64,000 nt of DNA from Dehalococcoides mccartyi. Lineage in GTDB: Bacteria > Chloroflexota > Dehalococcoidia > UBA2979. Within the stretch, counting starts at the first letter, position 1. Every line of letters starts with the position of its first letter. Shown here in pieces: positions 9,453 to 18,590 of this stretch. The notes below the pieces were generated by a model that worked only from the letters and a program-made list of their open reading frames with translations, had not been told where the DNA came from and ran no database searches. The position numbers and the translations under genes are program-made. The DNA is taken from positions 1 to 64,000 of the forward strand of contig CAMBFG010000008.1 of NCBI GenBank assembly GCA_945865925.1, given 5' to 3'.

Positions 9453-10166
9453 CTACAGCGCTGCCGCCGCCCCCGAGGGCTTCCCGCCCTCTCCCTCGTT
9501 CAACAACCGCATCGCTACGTCATACCCCTCGCGTACCGCCACCTCGACCGCCGAGGCGACACGCGCCACCGCCGCATCGAGTAGCACCTTGTCCGCAGCG
9601 CTTGGCCGCGACAGCACCCAACTCGCGATCCGCTCCGGATCACGTACCGGCACCCCCGCGTCGTACGGCCGGTCGATGCCGATGCGCACCCGCGCGAACT
9701 GCTCGCTCCCCAGCGCCGAGATCAGCGACTTCATCCCGTTGTTCCCGCCGCTCGACCCCTGCAGCCGCATCCGCGTCCGCCCCACGGGCAGGTCGAGCTC
9801 GTCGTAGATCACGAGGACCTGCGAGGCCGGCGCGTGCAGCCGCTTCGCCTCCTGCGCCACCGGCCCGCCGCTCTCGTTCATGAACGATCGAGGCCGCGCG
9901 AGCGTCACGCGTCGGCCGTCGATGCTGATCGTCGCGCTGTCCACGCGGCCCTCGCGCTTCAGTTCCACGTGGTACTGCTTCGCCAGCAGCGCGATGCACC
10001 ATGCGCCGACGTTGTGCCGCGTCTGCGCGTAGTCCGACCCCGGGTTGCCGAGGCCAACCACCAGCAGCGGACGCGGCTCCGCCTCCGCCGTCACCCCTAG
10101 TGTCGAGGCGGCCTCGGGCTCCTTCGGTGCAGCACGGCGAAATTGGTTGAAGGTGGGCAGCGGCAT
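9453..10166 (-). CDS. pth: Peptidyl-tRNA hydrolase
   Basis: LLVVGLGNPGSDYAQTRHNVGAW, PRSFMNESGGPV, YDELDLPVGRTRMRLQGSSGGNNGMKSLI motifs. Confidence 0.97.
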   Translation of the reverse strand: MPLPTFNQFRRAAPKEPEAASTLGVTAEAEPRPLLVVGLGNPGSDYAQTRHNVGAWCIALLAKQYHVELKREGRVDSATISIDGRRVTLARPRSFMNESGGPVAQEAKRLHAPASQVLVIYDELDLPVGRTRMRLQGSSGGNNGMKSLISALGSEQFARVRIGIDRPYDAGVPVRDPERIASWVLSRPSAADKVLLDAAVARVASAVEVAVREGYDVAMRLLNEGEGGKPSGAAAAL

Positions 10167-10220
10167 ACGCGCATCGTGTCCCGCGCGCGTCCGCCGCGCA
10201 ACGCGGCAGCCGAGGCCGCC

Positions 10221-11567
10221 CTACCGCGCGAGCCGCGCGACCCCGTCCGGCGCCACCAGCACCGCCGCCGCCAGCGCGTCCCGGAACGCCTCCGCCGCCG
10301 CGTCGAGGTCGTCCACGCGCACCTCCGGGAACCGCGCGGCCACGTCCGCCAGTGGGTCGTCGTGCCGCACGCCCCGCACCAGCCGCGCGAGGTGTGCCGC
10401 CAGCCGGTCGTCCAGCACTCGGTCGAGGTCGCTCACATCGCTCGCCTGGATCGCCGCCAGCGCCCGCGCGAGGTCGTCGCCTTCCCCGTCCAGCACGCGA
10501 TGCGCCAGCGCCGAGGAGAGCGCCCGCAGCCGCGACTCCAGCGCCGCCGCCACCTCGCCCCGCAGCCCGTCGAGCGCTGCCGTCGCCGGGTGTACCTCGC
10601 CCAACCGCACCCCCGCCGTCGTCGCCGCCCCCGCTTGCGGCGCGGCCGGCATCGAGGCGAGCACCGCCGTCGTGCGCCGCACACGCGGCGCGAGCGCCCG
10701 CTCGTCGCACGCCACGATCGAGGCCAGGCGGTCAGCCGTCGCCGCCTGCGCGATCAGCCGTTCCGCCCCGCTCCGTGCGCGTGCCGCCGCCTCGCGTGTC
10801 AGTGCGTAGTGGCGCGCGTACGCCGTCTCGTAGCGCCGTCGCCACGCGGCGAGTGCCGCGAGTGCTGGCGCGAACGTCCGGTCGAAGTACCGCCACGGCG
10901 TCGCCTGTTCCAGCAGCACCCGCCGGTCGATCGCGAGTTCCGCCCACGCACCACCCTCGGGCACCACGGCAGCATTGAGGTATCGCAGCGCAGCGGCGGT
11001 CTCCGGATCGCGCTCGCCGATCCGCTGGATCAGCAGCAGCGTCGCGAACCGCTCCGGCGTCCCGAACCCGACGTGCAGCCACCGCTCGAGGGCTGCGCCC
11101 ACCAGCGGTCCGCGCGCGCCCTCGTGGCCGCGCACGACGGCCACCGGGTCCGCGATCTCACCTCGCGCCGCGGCGTGACGGAGCGCCGCCGCGCCCGCCG
11201 CGCGGAACTCCGCCTCCGCTGACCCGCGTCCGCGGTAGTGCGGTGAGGCCGGCCACAGCGCCTGCGCCGTCGCGCCCCACGCTGCCGGTGCGCCATCGAG
11301 GACCGCGAGCCAGCCCGGCAGCCGCGCCGGCACCCCCACACCCGAAGCGACCGTCACCGCGCGTACGTCCGCCACCTCCACCGCCGGCGGCTCCAGCAGC
11401 CCGTCGTCCCACCGCGTCACCATGCACACCTCGAGGGCGAACGGCACACCGAGCGGCGAGCGGAAGACGTGGACGGCGGACTCGAAGCCGCCCGTAGACG
11501 CCTCGTGGGCGGGTGCCCGTGACGGGACGGTGGGGTCGAGCGGTGCAGGCAGGGGAGTTCGGCGCAT
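10221..11567 (-). CDS. Uncharacterised alpha-helical protein
   Basis: 448 aa from ATG at 11567; high third-position GC, Ala/Arg-rich helical composition; no family recognised. Confidence 0.75.
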   Translation of the reverse strand: MRRTPLPAPLDPTVPSRAPAHEASTGGFESAVHVFRSPLGVPFALEVCMVTRWDDGLLEPPAVEVADVRAVTVASGVGVPARLPGWLAVLDGAPAAWGATAQALWPASPHYRGRGSAEAEFRAAGAAALRHAAARGEIADPVAVVRGHEGARGPLVGAALERWLHVGFGTPERFATLLLIQRIGERDPETAAALRYLNAAVVPEGGAWAELAIDRRVLLEQATPWRYFDRTFAPALAALAAWRRRYETAYARHYALTREAAARARSGAERLIAQAATADRLASIVACDERALAPRVRRTTAVLASMPAAPQAGAATTAGVRLGEVHPATAALDGLRGEVAAALESRLRALSSALAHRVLDGEGDDLARALAAIQASDVSDLDRVLDDRLAAHLARLVRGVRHDDPLADVAARFPEVRVDDLDAAAEAFRDALAAAVLVAPDGVARLAR

Positions 11568-11792
11568 CGGGCTCGCTCCTGGGTCGGACTGAGGTGAGTC
11601 GTACAGATGAGCGGAACTGATGTGCGTAACGTACGGCGGGCGCAGCCGCCTGTCCACTCCGCGTTCGATTCGCCGAGCGGCACGCTTGGATTCAGGTTGT
11701 TCGGGCCTCGGGGCACCGATACGATGCCCGCGCCCCCGCCGCCCTACGGCTGGGCGGTGCGCGCGGCGCCTACCTGTCCGGAGGTGACCGAG

Positions 11793-12485
11793 ATGCCAGA
11801 TGTGATTGCGACCGCCCGCAAGCAGCGGCGGACGCTGCTCAGCGAGGTCGAAGCGAAGGACCTGCTCGCGGAGGCCGGTATCCCGGTCGCCCGCGCCATC
11901 CTCGCGAAGGGCCAGAAAGCCTCCGTCGAGGCCGCCGAATCCGTCGGCTACCCCGTCGTGATGAAGATCGTCTCGCCCGACATCGCCCACAAGTCCGATG
12001 TCGGCGGCGTCACCCTCGGCCTCAAGGACGCGAAGTCCGTGCGCAAGGCCTACAAGGAGATGCTCGCCCGCGTCGCCGAGGCCGCCCCCAACGCCAAGAT
12101 CGCCGGCGTCGCCATCCAGAACATGGCGCCCCAGGGCATCGAGGTCATCGTCGGCGCGACCACCGACCCGCAGTTCGGCCCCGTCATGATGTTCGGCCTC
12201 GGCGGCGTCTTCGTCGAAGTGCTGAAGGACGTCGCCTTCCGCATCGTCCCGCTCGAAGCGCGCGACGCCTCACAGATGGTGCGCGAGATCAAGGGGCTCC
12301 CGATCCTGCAGGGCGCGCGTGGCGCACAGCCCGCCGACCTCCCGGCCCTCGAGGCGCTGATCGTGCAGGTCTCGCAGTTCGTCGCCGCCCACCCGGACAT
12401 CGCCGAACTCGACCTCAACCCCGTCTTTTCCTACCCCGATGGTGCGCTGGCCGTAGACGCCCGCATCGTCCTCGCCAGCGCTTAA
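11793..12485 (+). CDS. ADP-forming acyl-CoA synthetase, ATP-grasp (beta-like) subunit
   Basis: LSEVEAKDLLAEAGIPVARA, GYPVVMKIVSPDIAHKSDVGGV, AELDLNPVFSYPDGALAVDARI are typical of the ATP-grasp_5 domain. Confidence 0.92.
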   Translation: MPDVIATARKQRRTLLSEVEAKDLLAEAGIPVARAILAKGQKASVEAAESVGYPVVMKIVSPDIAHKSDVGGVTLGLKDAKSVRKAYKEMLARVAEAAPNAKIAGVAIQNMAPQGIEVIVGATTDPQFGPVMMFGLGGVFVEVLKDVAFRIVPLEARDASQMVREIKGLPILQGARGAQPADLPALEALIVQVSQFVAAHPDIAELDLNPVFSYPDGALAVDARIVLASA

Positions 12486-12509
12486 CCGCCCACACCGAAG
12501 AGGCCCCCG

Positions 12510-13937
12510 ATGCCCGTCGACCGCGCCCGCCTCCACCGCGCCCTCAACCCGAAGACCGTCGTGGTCGTCGGCGACAAGGGCCCGAACTTCCAGTGGATCA
12601 CCAACTGCGCCGAGTTCACCGGCAACCTCTACTCCGTCCAACTGGACGAGAAAGAGGCCGCCGGCATCGAGGCCAAGGGGATCAAGAATTTCCGCAGCCT
12701 GATGGAGATCCCGGGCGAGGTTGACCTCGTCATCTGCGCCGTCCCGCGCAACGTCGCGCCCTTCATCGTCGCGGACGCCGTGAAGAAGCAGGTCGGTGGC
12801 ATGGCGATGTTCACCTCCGGCTTCGTCGAGACGACCGAGCCGATCGGCATCGAACTCCAGGGCAAGATCGTCACCATGGCGAACGAGGGCGGCATGCCGC
12901 TCGTCGGCCCCAACTGCATGGGTGTCTACAACCGCCGCCTCGGCGTGAAGTTCATGGCGGGCCAGCAGAAGGGCGAGGGCGGTGCGATCTCCATCGTCTC
13001 CCAGTCCGGCACCCACGGCATCGGCATGACCATGGGCGCACAGCGCCTCGGCGTCCCCGTCACCCGCACCATCTCGATCGGCAACGCCGCCGTCCTCAAC
13101 GAGGCCGACTACCTCGAGTACCTGCTGGACGACCCGGAGACCCCCGCGATCGCCATGTACCTCGAAGGCATCCGCGCCGGTCGCCGCTTCTTCGAACTCC
13201 TGCGCGAGGGCACCAAGAAGAAGCCGGTCATCATCTGGCGCGGCGGCCGCACCCGGGCTGGCGCGCGTGCCGTGAAGTCCCACACCGCCTCGCTCGCCTC
13301 CGACGATGCCGTCTGGATGGCGCTCATGCGCCAGTGCGGCGCCATCTCCACCGAGAGCCTCGAAGACACCATCGAGACCATCGCCGCCCTCGTCCACACC
13401 CCGAAGTCCAGCAAGAAGAACATGGCCCTCGTCGCCATGACCGGCGGCCAGTCCGTCGCCATCACCGACCAGTTCGAGCGCGCCGGCTTCGAGGTCCCCG
13501 AACTTTCGGACTCCTCCTACCAGCGCCTCGGCGAATTCTTCGTCACCATCGGCGGCTCCTACCGCAACCCCTTCGACGCCTCCTCCACCATCGGCCGCGA
13601 GTCCGACAACCTCCAGAAGATCCTCGAGATCCTCGCGGACGACCCTGCCATCGAGGGCGTCGCCATCGAGCTCCAGACCCGCGACTTCGAGAAGAGCACC
13701 GAGCGTCTGGACGGCATGCTCGACCTCATGAAGCAATACCGCGACAAGACCGGCCAGCCCGTCGTCGGCCTCATCCCCACCGGCGGCGGTATGGGCGATC
13801 AGGAAGAAATCGGATCGAAGGCACGCGTCCACGTCTCCAACGCCGGCTTCCCCGTCTACCCCTCATTCCGCTCCGGCGCCACCGCCCTCGGCCGCGTCCG
13901 CGCCTACTACGAAGAACTCGAAGCCCGCACCAAGTAG
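12510..13937 (+). CDS. ADP-forming acyl-CoA synthetase, CoA-binding/ligase (alpha-like) subunit
   Basis: CoA-binding Rossmann region, GPNCMGVYN, ISIVSQSGTHG, GRTRAGARAVKSHTASLA motifs; directly downstream of the beta-like gene. Confidence 0.9.
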   Translation: MPVDRARLHRALNPKTVVVVGDKGPNFQWITNCAEFTGNLYSVQLDEKEAAGIEAKGIKNFRSLMEIPGEVDLVICAVPRNVAPFIVADAVKKQVGGMAMFTSGFVETTEPIGIELQGKIVTMANEGGMPLVGPNCMGVYNRRLGVKFMAGQQKGEGGAISIVSQSGTHGIGMTMGAQRLGVPVTRTISIGNAAVLNEADYLEYLLDDPETPAIAMYLEGIRAGRRFFELLREGTKKKPVIIWRGGRTRAGARAVKSHTASLASDDAVWMALMRQCGAISTESLEDTIETIAALVHTPKSSKKNMALVAMTGGQSVAITDQFERAGFEVPELSDSSYQRLGEFFVTIGGSYRNPFDASSTIGRESDNLQKILEILADDPAIEGVAIELQTRDFEKSTERLDGMLDLMKQYRDKTGQPVVGLIPTGGGMGDQEEIGSKARVHVSNAGFPVYPSFRSGATALGRVRAYYEELEARTK

Positions 13938-14034
13938 ACGCTCGTTCGGCTGCGTCGGCAGGTGAGTCCCGACGCGGGATGTCCCCCAGCACGCAGCGAC
14001 CATGGGAGGTTCGAGCTCCCTCCCGAACGCTGCT

Positions 14035-14421
14035 CTACCGCTGGTTGTAAAACTCCACCTGCCAGCGCCACTCGCTGCCGTCAGCCGCGTTCCACCACGC
14101 CAGCAGCGTTCCCACCTCGCCGCCCGGCAAGATGACTAGCGCCCCCAGGTCCGAGGCCACCGGCCAGCGGTCTTCCCGCACGATCTCCTCACCCTGCCGC
14201 TCCAGGCGCGTCATCGGGAACCGCTCACCCGCTCGCTCCAGCGAGTGCCCGCTCGCCACCAGCCGCTCCGCGTCGTCCCGCACCCGCACGCTCAACGCGT
14301 CCGGCGCCGAGTGCACCCACAGCACCGTGGAGGGATCGATGTGCCCACGAGCGAACGACAGCCCCGTTGCTCCTGCGCCCGGATACCAGAGATCCCACCA
14401 CTCGAGTGATTCGTCGGCCAT
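14035..14421 (-). CDS. Conserved hypothetical protein
   Basis: 128 aa, Trp-rich (MADESLEWWDLWYPGAGATGLSFARG...LLAWWNAADGSEWRWQVEFYNQR). Confidence 0.75.
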   Translation of the reverse strand: MADESLEWWDLWYPGAGATGLSFARGHIDPSTVLWVHSAPDALSVRVRDDAERLVASGHSLERAGERFPMTRLERQGEEIVREDRWPVASDLGALVILPGGEVGTLLAWWNAADGSEWRWQVEFYNQR

Positions 14422-14556
14422 CTCTCACCTCACATCAGCACGTCGAGCGCGCCGCCCCTCCCGAGTCTCCGAGGGGCGTCCGTCACGCCGAGGACGCTAC
14501 CGAGGCACGCTGTAAGATGTGCAGCGCCATACACCCATGCCCAGTCTGGATTCCCA

Positions 14557-15786
14557 ATGCCCACTGAGGAATCTCCGAGCGCCCCCACATCGCTGCCCGC
14601 GGGCGGCCCCGTCTACCTCGACTCCGCCGCCTCTACACCCCTCCGCGCCGAGGCGTATCGCGCCATGCTCCCCTTCATCCAGGCCGAGTTCGCCAACCCC
14701 TCGGCACACCACACCGCCGGCCGTCGTGCCTCCGACGCACTCGAAGACGCCCGCGCCCGCATCGCCCGTGTCTTCAACGCCGAGCCTGAAGAAGTCGTCT
14801 TCACTTCCGGCGGCACGGAAAGCATCAACTCCGCCATCAAGGGTGTCGCCTTCGCGCAGCGCGACGCCGGCGGTGGGCACCACATCCTGACCACCACCGT
14901 CGAGCACCACGCCGTCCTCCACTCCGCGCAGTACCTCGAACGCTTCGGCTTCGAGGTCGAAGAACTCCCCGTGGACGAATACGGCCGCGTCTCACCCGAG
15001 GACGTCGCCGCCGCCGTCCGGCCGGACACCGCCCTCGTCTCCGTCGGCTACGCCAACAACGAGGTCGGCACCGTGCAGCCGATCGCCGCCATCGCCGCCG
15101 CCGTCGCCGCGCGCGCGAACGCCCTCGGCAAGCGCATCCCCTTCCACACCGACGCCGTCCAGGCCGCCAGCAGCCACCCGCTCGATGTGCAGGCGCTCGG
15201 CGTCGACCTGCTCTCGCTCTCCGGCCACAAGTTCGGCGGCCCCAAGGGCACCGGCCTGCTCTTCATGCGCCGAGGCATCCCCTTCCTCGAACTGCTCTCC
15301 GGCGGCGGCCAGGAGCGCCAGCGCCGCTCTGGTACCGAGAACGTCCCCGGCAACGTCGGCCTCGCCGTCGCCCTCGAACTCGCGCAGGCCGAACGCGAAG
15401 CCTTCGTCACCCGCACCGCTGCCCTGCGCGACCGCCTGCTCACCGCCGTCCTCGAGGCCTGCCCGGACGCCCTCGTGAACGGCCACCCCACCGAGCGCCT
15501 CCCCCAGGCCCTCCACGTCTGCTTCTCTGGCCTTGAGGGCGAGGCACTCGTCGACGAACTCGACCGCCTTGGCATCGAGTCTTCCGCGGGCGCAGCCTGC
15601 ACCTCGGCGACCTGGGAGCCTTCGCACGTCCTGCTGGCGATGGGGATTCCGCTGGAGATGGCGATTGGCTCGCTACGCATGTCCCTGTGGTCTAGCACCA
15701 CCGCGGAGCAGATCGACTACGTCGCCCAGACCCTCCCCGGCGCCGTAAACCGAGTGCGGGAAGCAGCGCTGCCAGCGCCTCGGTAG
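14557..15786 (+). CDS. Cysteine desulfurase (NifS/IscS family)
   Basis: YLDSAASTPL, TSGGTESINSAIKG, SLSGHKFGGPKGTGLLF (PLP Lys), SSAGAACTS active-site Cys loop. Confidence 0.95.
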   Translation: MPTEESPSAPTSLPAGGPVYLDSAASTPLRAEAYRAMLPFIQAEFANPSAHHTAGRRASDALEDARARIARVFNAEPEEVVFTSGGTESINSAIKGVAFAQRDAGGGHHILTTTVEHHAVLHSAQYLERFGFEVEELPVDEYGRVSPEDVAAAVRPDTALVSVGYANNEVGTVQPIAAIAAAVAARANALGKRIPFHTDAVQAASSHPLDVQALGVDLLSLSGHKFGGPKGTGLLFMRRGIPFLELLSGGGQERQRRSGTENVPGNVGLAVALELAQAEREAFVTRTAALRDRLLTAVLEACPDALVNGHPTERLPQALHVCFSGLEGEALVDELDRLGIESSAGAACTSATWEPSHVLLAMGIPLEMAIGSLRMSLWSSTTAEQIDYVAQTLPGAVNRVREAALPAPR

Positions 15787-15801
15787 CCTCGCCGAGGTCC
15801 G

Positions 15802-15918
15802 CTACTGCTCCTGAGACTCGTGCTGCTGCTCCAGGATCGTGGCGAAGTTCGGGTACAGCGTTGGGTGGGCCAACGGACGTTCCACGGGCGGCTCGGCGGG
15901 CGGGATTGGATGTTTCAT
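15802..15918 (-). CDS. Possible 38-aa small protein
   Basis: MKHPIPPAEPPVERPLAHPTLYPNFATILEQQHESQEQ read by eye in the gap between the cysteine desulfurase and the HTH gene; below ORF-track cutoff; no strong RBS. Confidence 0.4.
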   Translation of the reverse strand: MKHPIPPAEPPVERPLAHPTLYPNFATILEQQHESQEQ

Positions 15919-16039
15919 CTGAAACGACGCTACCGGCGGCTTCGGACCCTTCACACAACGTCGGAATACCCGGGCATCGCAATACCGTCACGGTGCCGGA
16001 CGGGGTTATCCAATCGTCTACGCCGATGATCGAGCATGC

Positions 16040-16068
16040 TTTACATAGCGACCTTGCCGGGGTAGCGT
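16040..16068 (+). promoter_or_regulatory. Candidate sigma-70-like promoter for the HTH gene, followed by GTGTACAC palindrome (16067-16074)
   Basis: TTTACA - 17 nt - TAGCGT about 30 nt upstream of ATG at 16099. Confidence 0.35.
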
Positions 16069-16098
16069 GTACACAGTTGATCCATTCCCGCCGACGAT

Positions 16099-16326
16099 AT
16101 GGACGCAACGGTGCCAGACTCCCCGTTTGACGAGTACCTCGACTTGGTGGAAGCCGCCCGTGAACTGGGCATCCACCCGCAAAGCCTCCGCCGCCTGATC
16201 AAGCAGGGCCGCGTCCCCGCGACCATCTTTGCAGGCAAATATTTGATCGAGCGCGACAAGCTGGACATATTCAAGTCCTCCTACGACCCGCGCCCTGGCC
16301 GCAAGCCGATCCGCCGCCTCCTCTAA
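16099..16326 (+). CDS. Small helix-turn-helix (MerR/excisionase-type) DNA-binding protein
   Basis: 75 aa: LDLVEAARELGIHPQSLRRLIKQGRVPATIFAGKYLIERDKLDIF matches the excisionase/MerR-type HTH_17 pattern. Confidence 0.8.
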   Translation: MDATVPDSPFDEYLDLVEAARELGIHPQSLRRLIKQGRVPATIFAGKYLIERDKLDIFKSSYDPRPGRKPIRRLL

Positions 16327-16330
16327 CCCT

Positions 16331-16397
16331 CGACGCACCAAACGCACGCACGCACCAACAACGAGGCCGCTCATTCGAGCGGCCTTCGTGTGTCTCG
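16331..16397. terminator. Terminator-like hairpin, direct-repeat copy 1
   Basis: cgcaccaacaacgaggccgctcattcgagcggccttcgtgtgtctc: stem gaggccgct/agcggcctt; near-identical to 16881-16943. Confidence 0.75.
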
Positions 16398-16398
16398 G

Positions 16399-16836
16399 CT
16401 ACCCGAGCGCGCGCTCGATGTAACGGACGTGGATGCGCAGATGGAGCAGGTTCCGCTCCACCGCCCGCACCGCCTGCTCGCGCTCCACCATGTCCAGGCG
16501 TATCGCCCGGTGGACCTCGTCCCATGCGGCGAGGACCTCCGCGAGGTCGTCAGTCGAGGCCGTGCCCGCCCCGGTACGTCGAGGCACGCCGCCCGTCGGC
16601 AAGCCGATCGGGTGCCACGCGAAGCCCTTCGGCAGCACCCGACCGAAGTGCCTCCGTTCCGCGTAGAGGAGGTGCCGGACGTTCTCGAGTACCGTCCAGT
16701 CGCCGGAGGCTGGCCGTTGCGTCAACGCCTCGGGCGGCGCTGCGCGCAGCCGCACGTACAGTGAGCGCCTCGCCTGATCGAGTGGCATCAGCAGGTCATC
16801 TTGCGTGTCGGCCACCTCGAGTCCCCCCAGCCGCAT
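16399..16836 (-). CDS. DinB-like domain protein
   Basis: LMPLDQARRSLYVRLRAAPPEALTQRPASGDWTVLENVRHLLYAERRHFGRVL and C-terminal HLRIHVRYIERAL fit the DinB four-helix metal-binding fold; trimmed to MRLGGLEV. Confidence 0.75.
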   Translation of the reverse strand: MRLGGLEVADTQDDLLMPLDQARRSLYVRLRAAPPEALTQRPASGDWTVLENVRHLLYAERRHFGRVLPKGFAWHPIGLPTGGVPRRTGAGTASTDDLAEVLAAWDEVHRAIRLDMVEREQAVRAVERNLLHLRIHVRYIERALG

Positions 16837-16880
16837 CGGCGTGCCCCCGACTGAGGCCCCACCAGCATAATTCTGGCTCC

Positions 16881-16943
16881 CGACACACCCGACGCGCGCA
16901 CCAAACAACGAGGCCGCTCATCGAGCGGCCTTCGTGTGTGTCT
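16881..16943. terminator. Terminator-like hairpin, direct-repeat copy 2
   Basis: cgcgcaccaaacaacgaggccgctcatcgagcggccttcgtgtgtgtct. Confidence 0.75.
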
Positions 16944-16957
16944 GCCACCAGTCGAGG

Positions 16958-17716
16958 TTAGATCGGCGCCTTGATCTCCCCGCCTGCATCGATATCGGAG
17001 ACCTGCACGTCCACCTTCAGGACTTCCTTCTGTTGCGCGTTCTTCCCCGTGATCAACACGCGAAGCAGCACGCCCTGCTGCTCCGCGAACCACACGTCCG
17101 CCTGCGTCTGCACGTCAGCGGCCGACTCCGGCACCGCGCTCTGCGTCCCGAACACCTCCTCGAAGGCCTTGCGGTCGAGCACGTAGTGCCGAGCGCCGAC
17201 ACCACTCGCGGTGTCCTTCGTGAAGGTGCGGCCCTCGAGGCGCTGCGTCAGTTGTGCGGAGGTGGGGCCCGTCGTCCCAGAGAACAGCCCCTGCGGACTG
17301 AAGTCCGATGTCGCGAGCAGCGCGGCGGCGCCGGCGACGCCCTTCCGCCATTGGCCCTGCGGTTCCTTGCTCCACTGCTCGTTGCCGATGCTGATCGTTT
17401 CGAGGTTCACCTTGAGGAACCCCAGGTCCGCGTCCAGGTTGGATTGCTGTCGGTCCGGGTTCACGCGTGTCCCGCTCGCCTTGATCCTGAACGTGCCGCC
17501 CTGCAGCAACGTCTGCGCCATCTGCGGGTCGAGTGCTTCCGACGACACGAGGATGTCCGAGGCGAACCGGTACGACTTCAGCGCGTCCAGCGACGTGACC
17601 TTGAACGCCGTGGGTGTCGCCGCCGCCTTCGGCGAGTCGCCCTTGCAACCCACCAGCGCAAGCGCGAGCAGCAGCACGCCCGCCAGGGCGATTCGAGGTG
17701 CGATGCGACGGGTCAT
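16958..17716 (-). CDS. Lipoprotein, LppX/LprAFG-like
   Basis: Signal peptide with lipobox (MTRRIAPRIALAGVLLLALALVGC), then DALKSYRFASDILV..., outer-surface lipid-binding-like fold suspected. Confidence 0.75.
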   Translation of the reverse strand: MTRRIAPRIALAGVLLLALALVGCKGDSPKAAATPTAFKVTSLDALKSYRFASDILVSSEALDPQMAQTLLQGGTFRIKASGTRVNPDRQQSNLDADLGFLKVNLETISIGNEQWSKEPQGQWRKGVAGAAALLATSDFSPQGLFSGTTGPTSAQLTQRLEGRTFTKDTASGVGARHYVLDRKAFEEVFGTQSAVPESAADVQTQADVWFAEQQGVLLRVLITGKNAQQKEVLKVDVQVSDIDAGGEIKAPI

Positions 17717-17823
17717 GGATCCTCCGCGCGCGGGTGGGCCGCGCACGTCCACCCTCGGCGATCGGACGCAGGTCGTCAATGCGTGTACTTGCCGCTCGTG
17801 CCCCGCACCCTGACGATCACGCG

Positions 17824-18570
17824 ATGCCGTCATTCCCCGAAGTCGCCCCCGGAGTCCACCCCATCCTCGACGGTGCGTGGTGGTTCTCCGGCATTCGAGG
17901 CGCGAACGTCTATCTCCTGCGCTTGCCCTCCGGCGCGCACGTCCTCATCGACACCGGCATGCCCGGATCGGACCGCGCGATCATCGAGCGCCTGACCGCC
18001 CTCGGTATTACGCATGTGGATGCGATCCTGCTCACGCACCGTCATCCCGACCACGCCGGCAGCGCCGCCCGACTGCGCGAGGCGTTGGGCACGCGCGTCA
18101 TCGTCGGTGCCGGCGACGTCCGCGACGGCTTCGTCCGAGGCGAGCGCCGCATGCCCTTCGCCCCCTCACCCGCCGACCTCGCCCTCCCCCTCGAGGAATG
18201 CGAGCCGCTCCCCGGCATCCTTGCGATCCCGCTCCCCGGCCACACCGCGGGCTCCACCGTCTACGTCGTCCCCTCGCTCGACCTCTGGTGCATCGGCGAC
18301 ATCGCCCTCCACTCCGGCGACCGCATGAGCCGCCCTCTCCCCCCGATGAACGAGGACACCCCCGCGCAGGAACGCGCCCTCCAGACCCTCGCCGCCCGCT
18401 GCGGCACCAACGGCGCACCCGGTCACGGCGACCCCGTCATCGGCGGCTTCGGCGACCTCGTCCGCGTGCTGGCAGGGAGGCCTCCCGCGCGGGGGCCGTG
18501 GTGGTTACGTGTGCTGCTGAACCCGCGCGCGATGGCGCGGTTTACCCGCCGTCAGGCCAGCAAGCGCTAA
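17824..18570 (+). CDS. MBL-fold metallo-hydrolase
   Basis: LTHRHPDHAGSA (HxHxDH), PLPGHTAGSTVYV, GHGDPV motifs. Confidence 0.92.
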   Translation: MPSFPEVAPGVHPILDGAWWFSGIRGANVYLLRLPSGAHVLIDTGMPGSDRAIIERLTALGITHVDAILLTHRHPDHAGSAARLREALGTRVIVGAGDVRDGFVRGERRMPFAPSPADLALPLEECEPLPGILAIPLPGHTAGSTVYVVPSLDLWCIGDIALHSGDRMSRPLPPMNEDTPAQERALQTLAARCGTNGAPGHGDPVIGGFGDLVRVLAGRPPARGPWWLRVLLNPRAMARFTRRQASKR

Positions 18571-18590
18571 CCCGCTCGCCTCCGAGTTCA

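Noticed and set aside
12270-13832. 520-aa minus-strand ORF antisense to the acyl-CoA synthetase operon
   Set aside because: Gly/Val/Asp/Ala low-complexity translation typical of an antisense frame in high-GC DNA; the plus strand encodes recognisable enzyme subunits.
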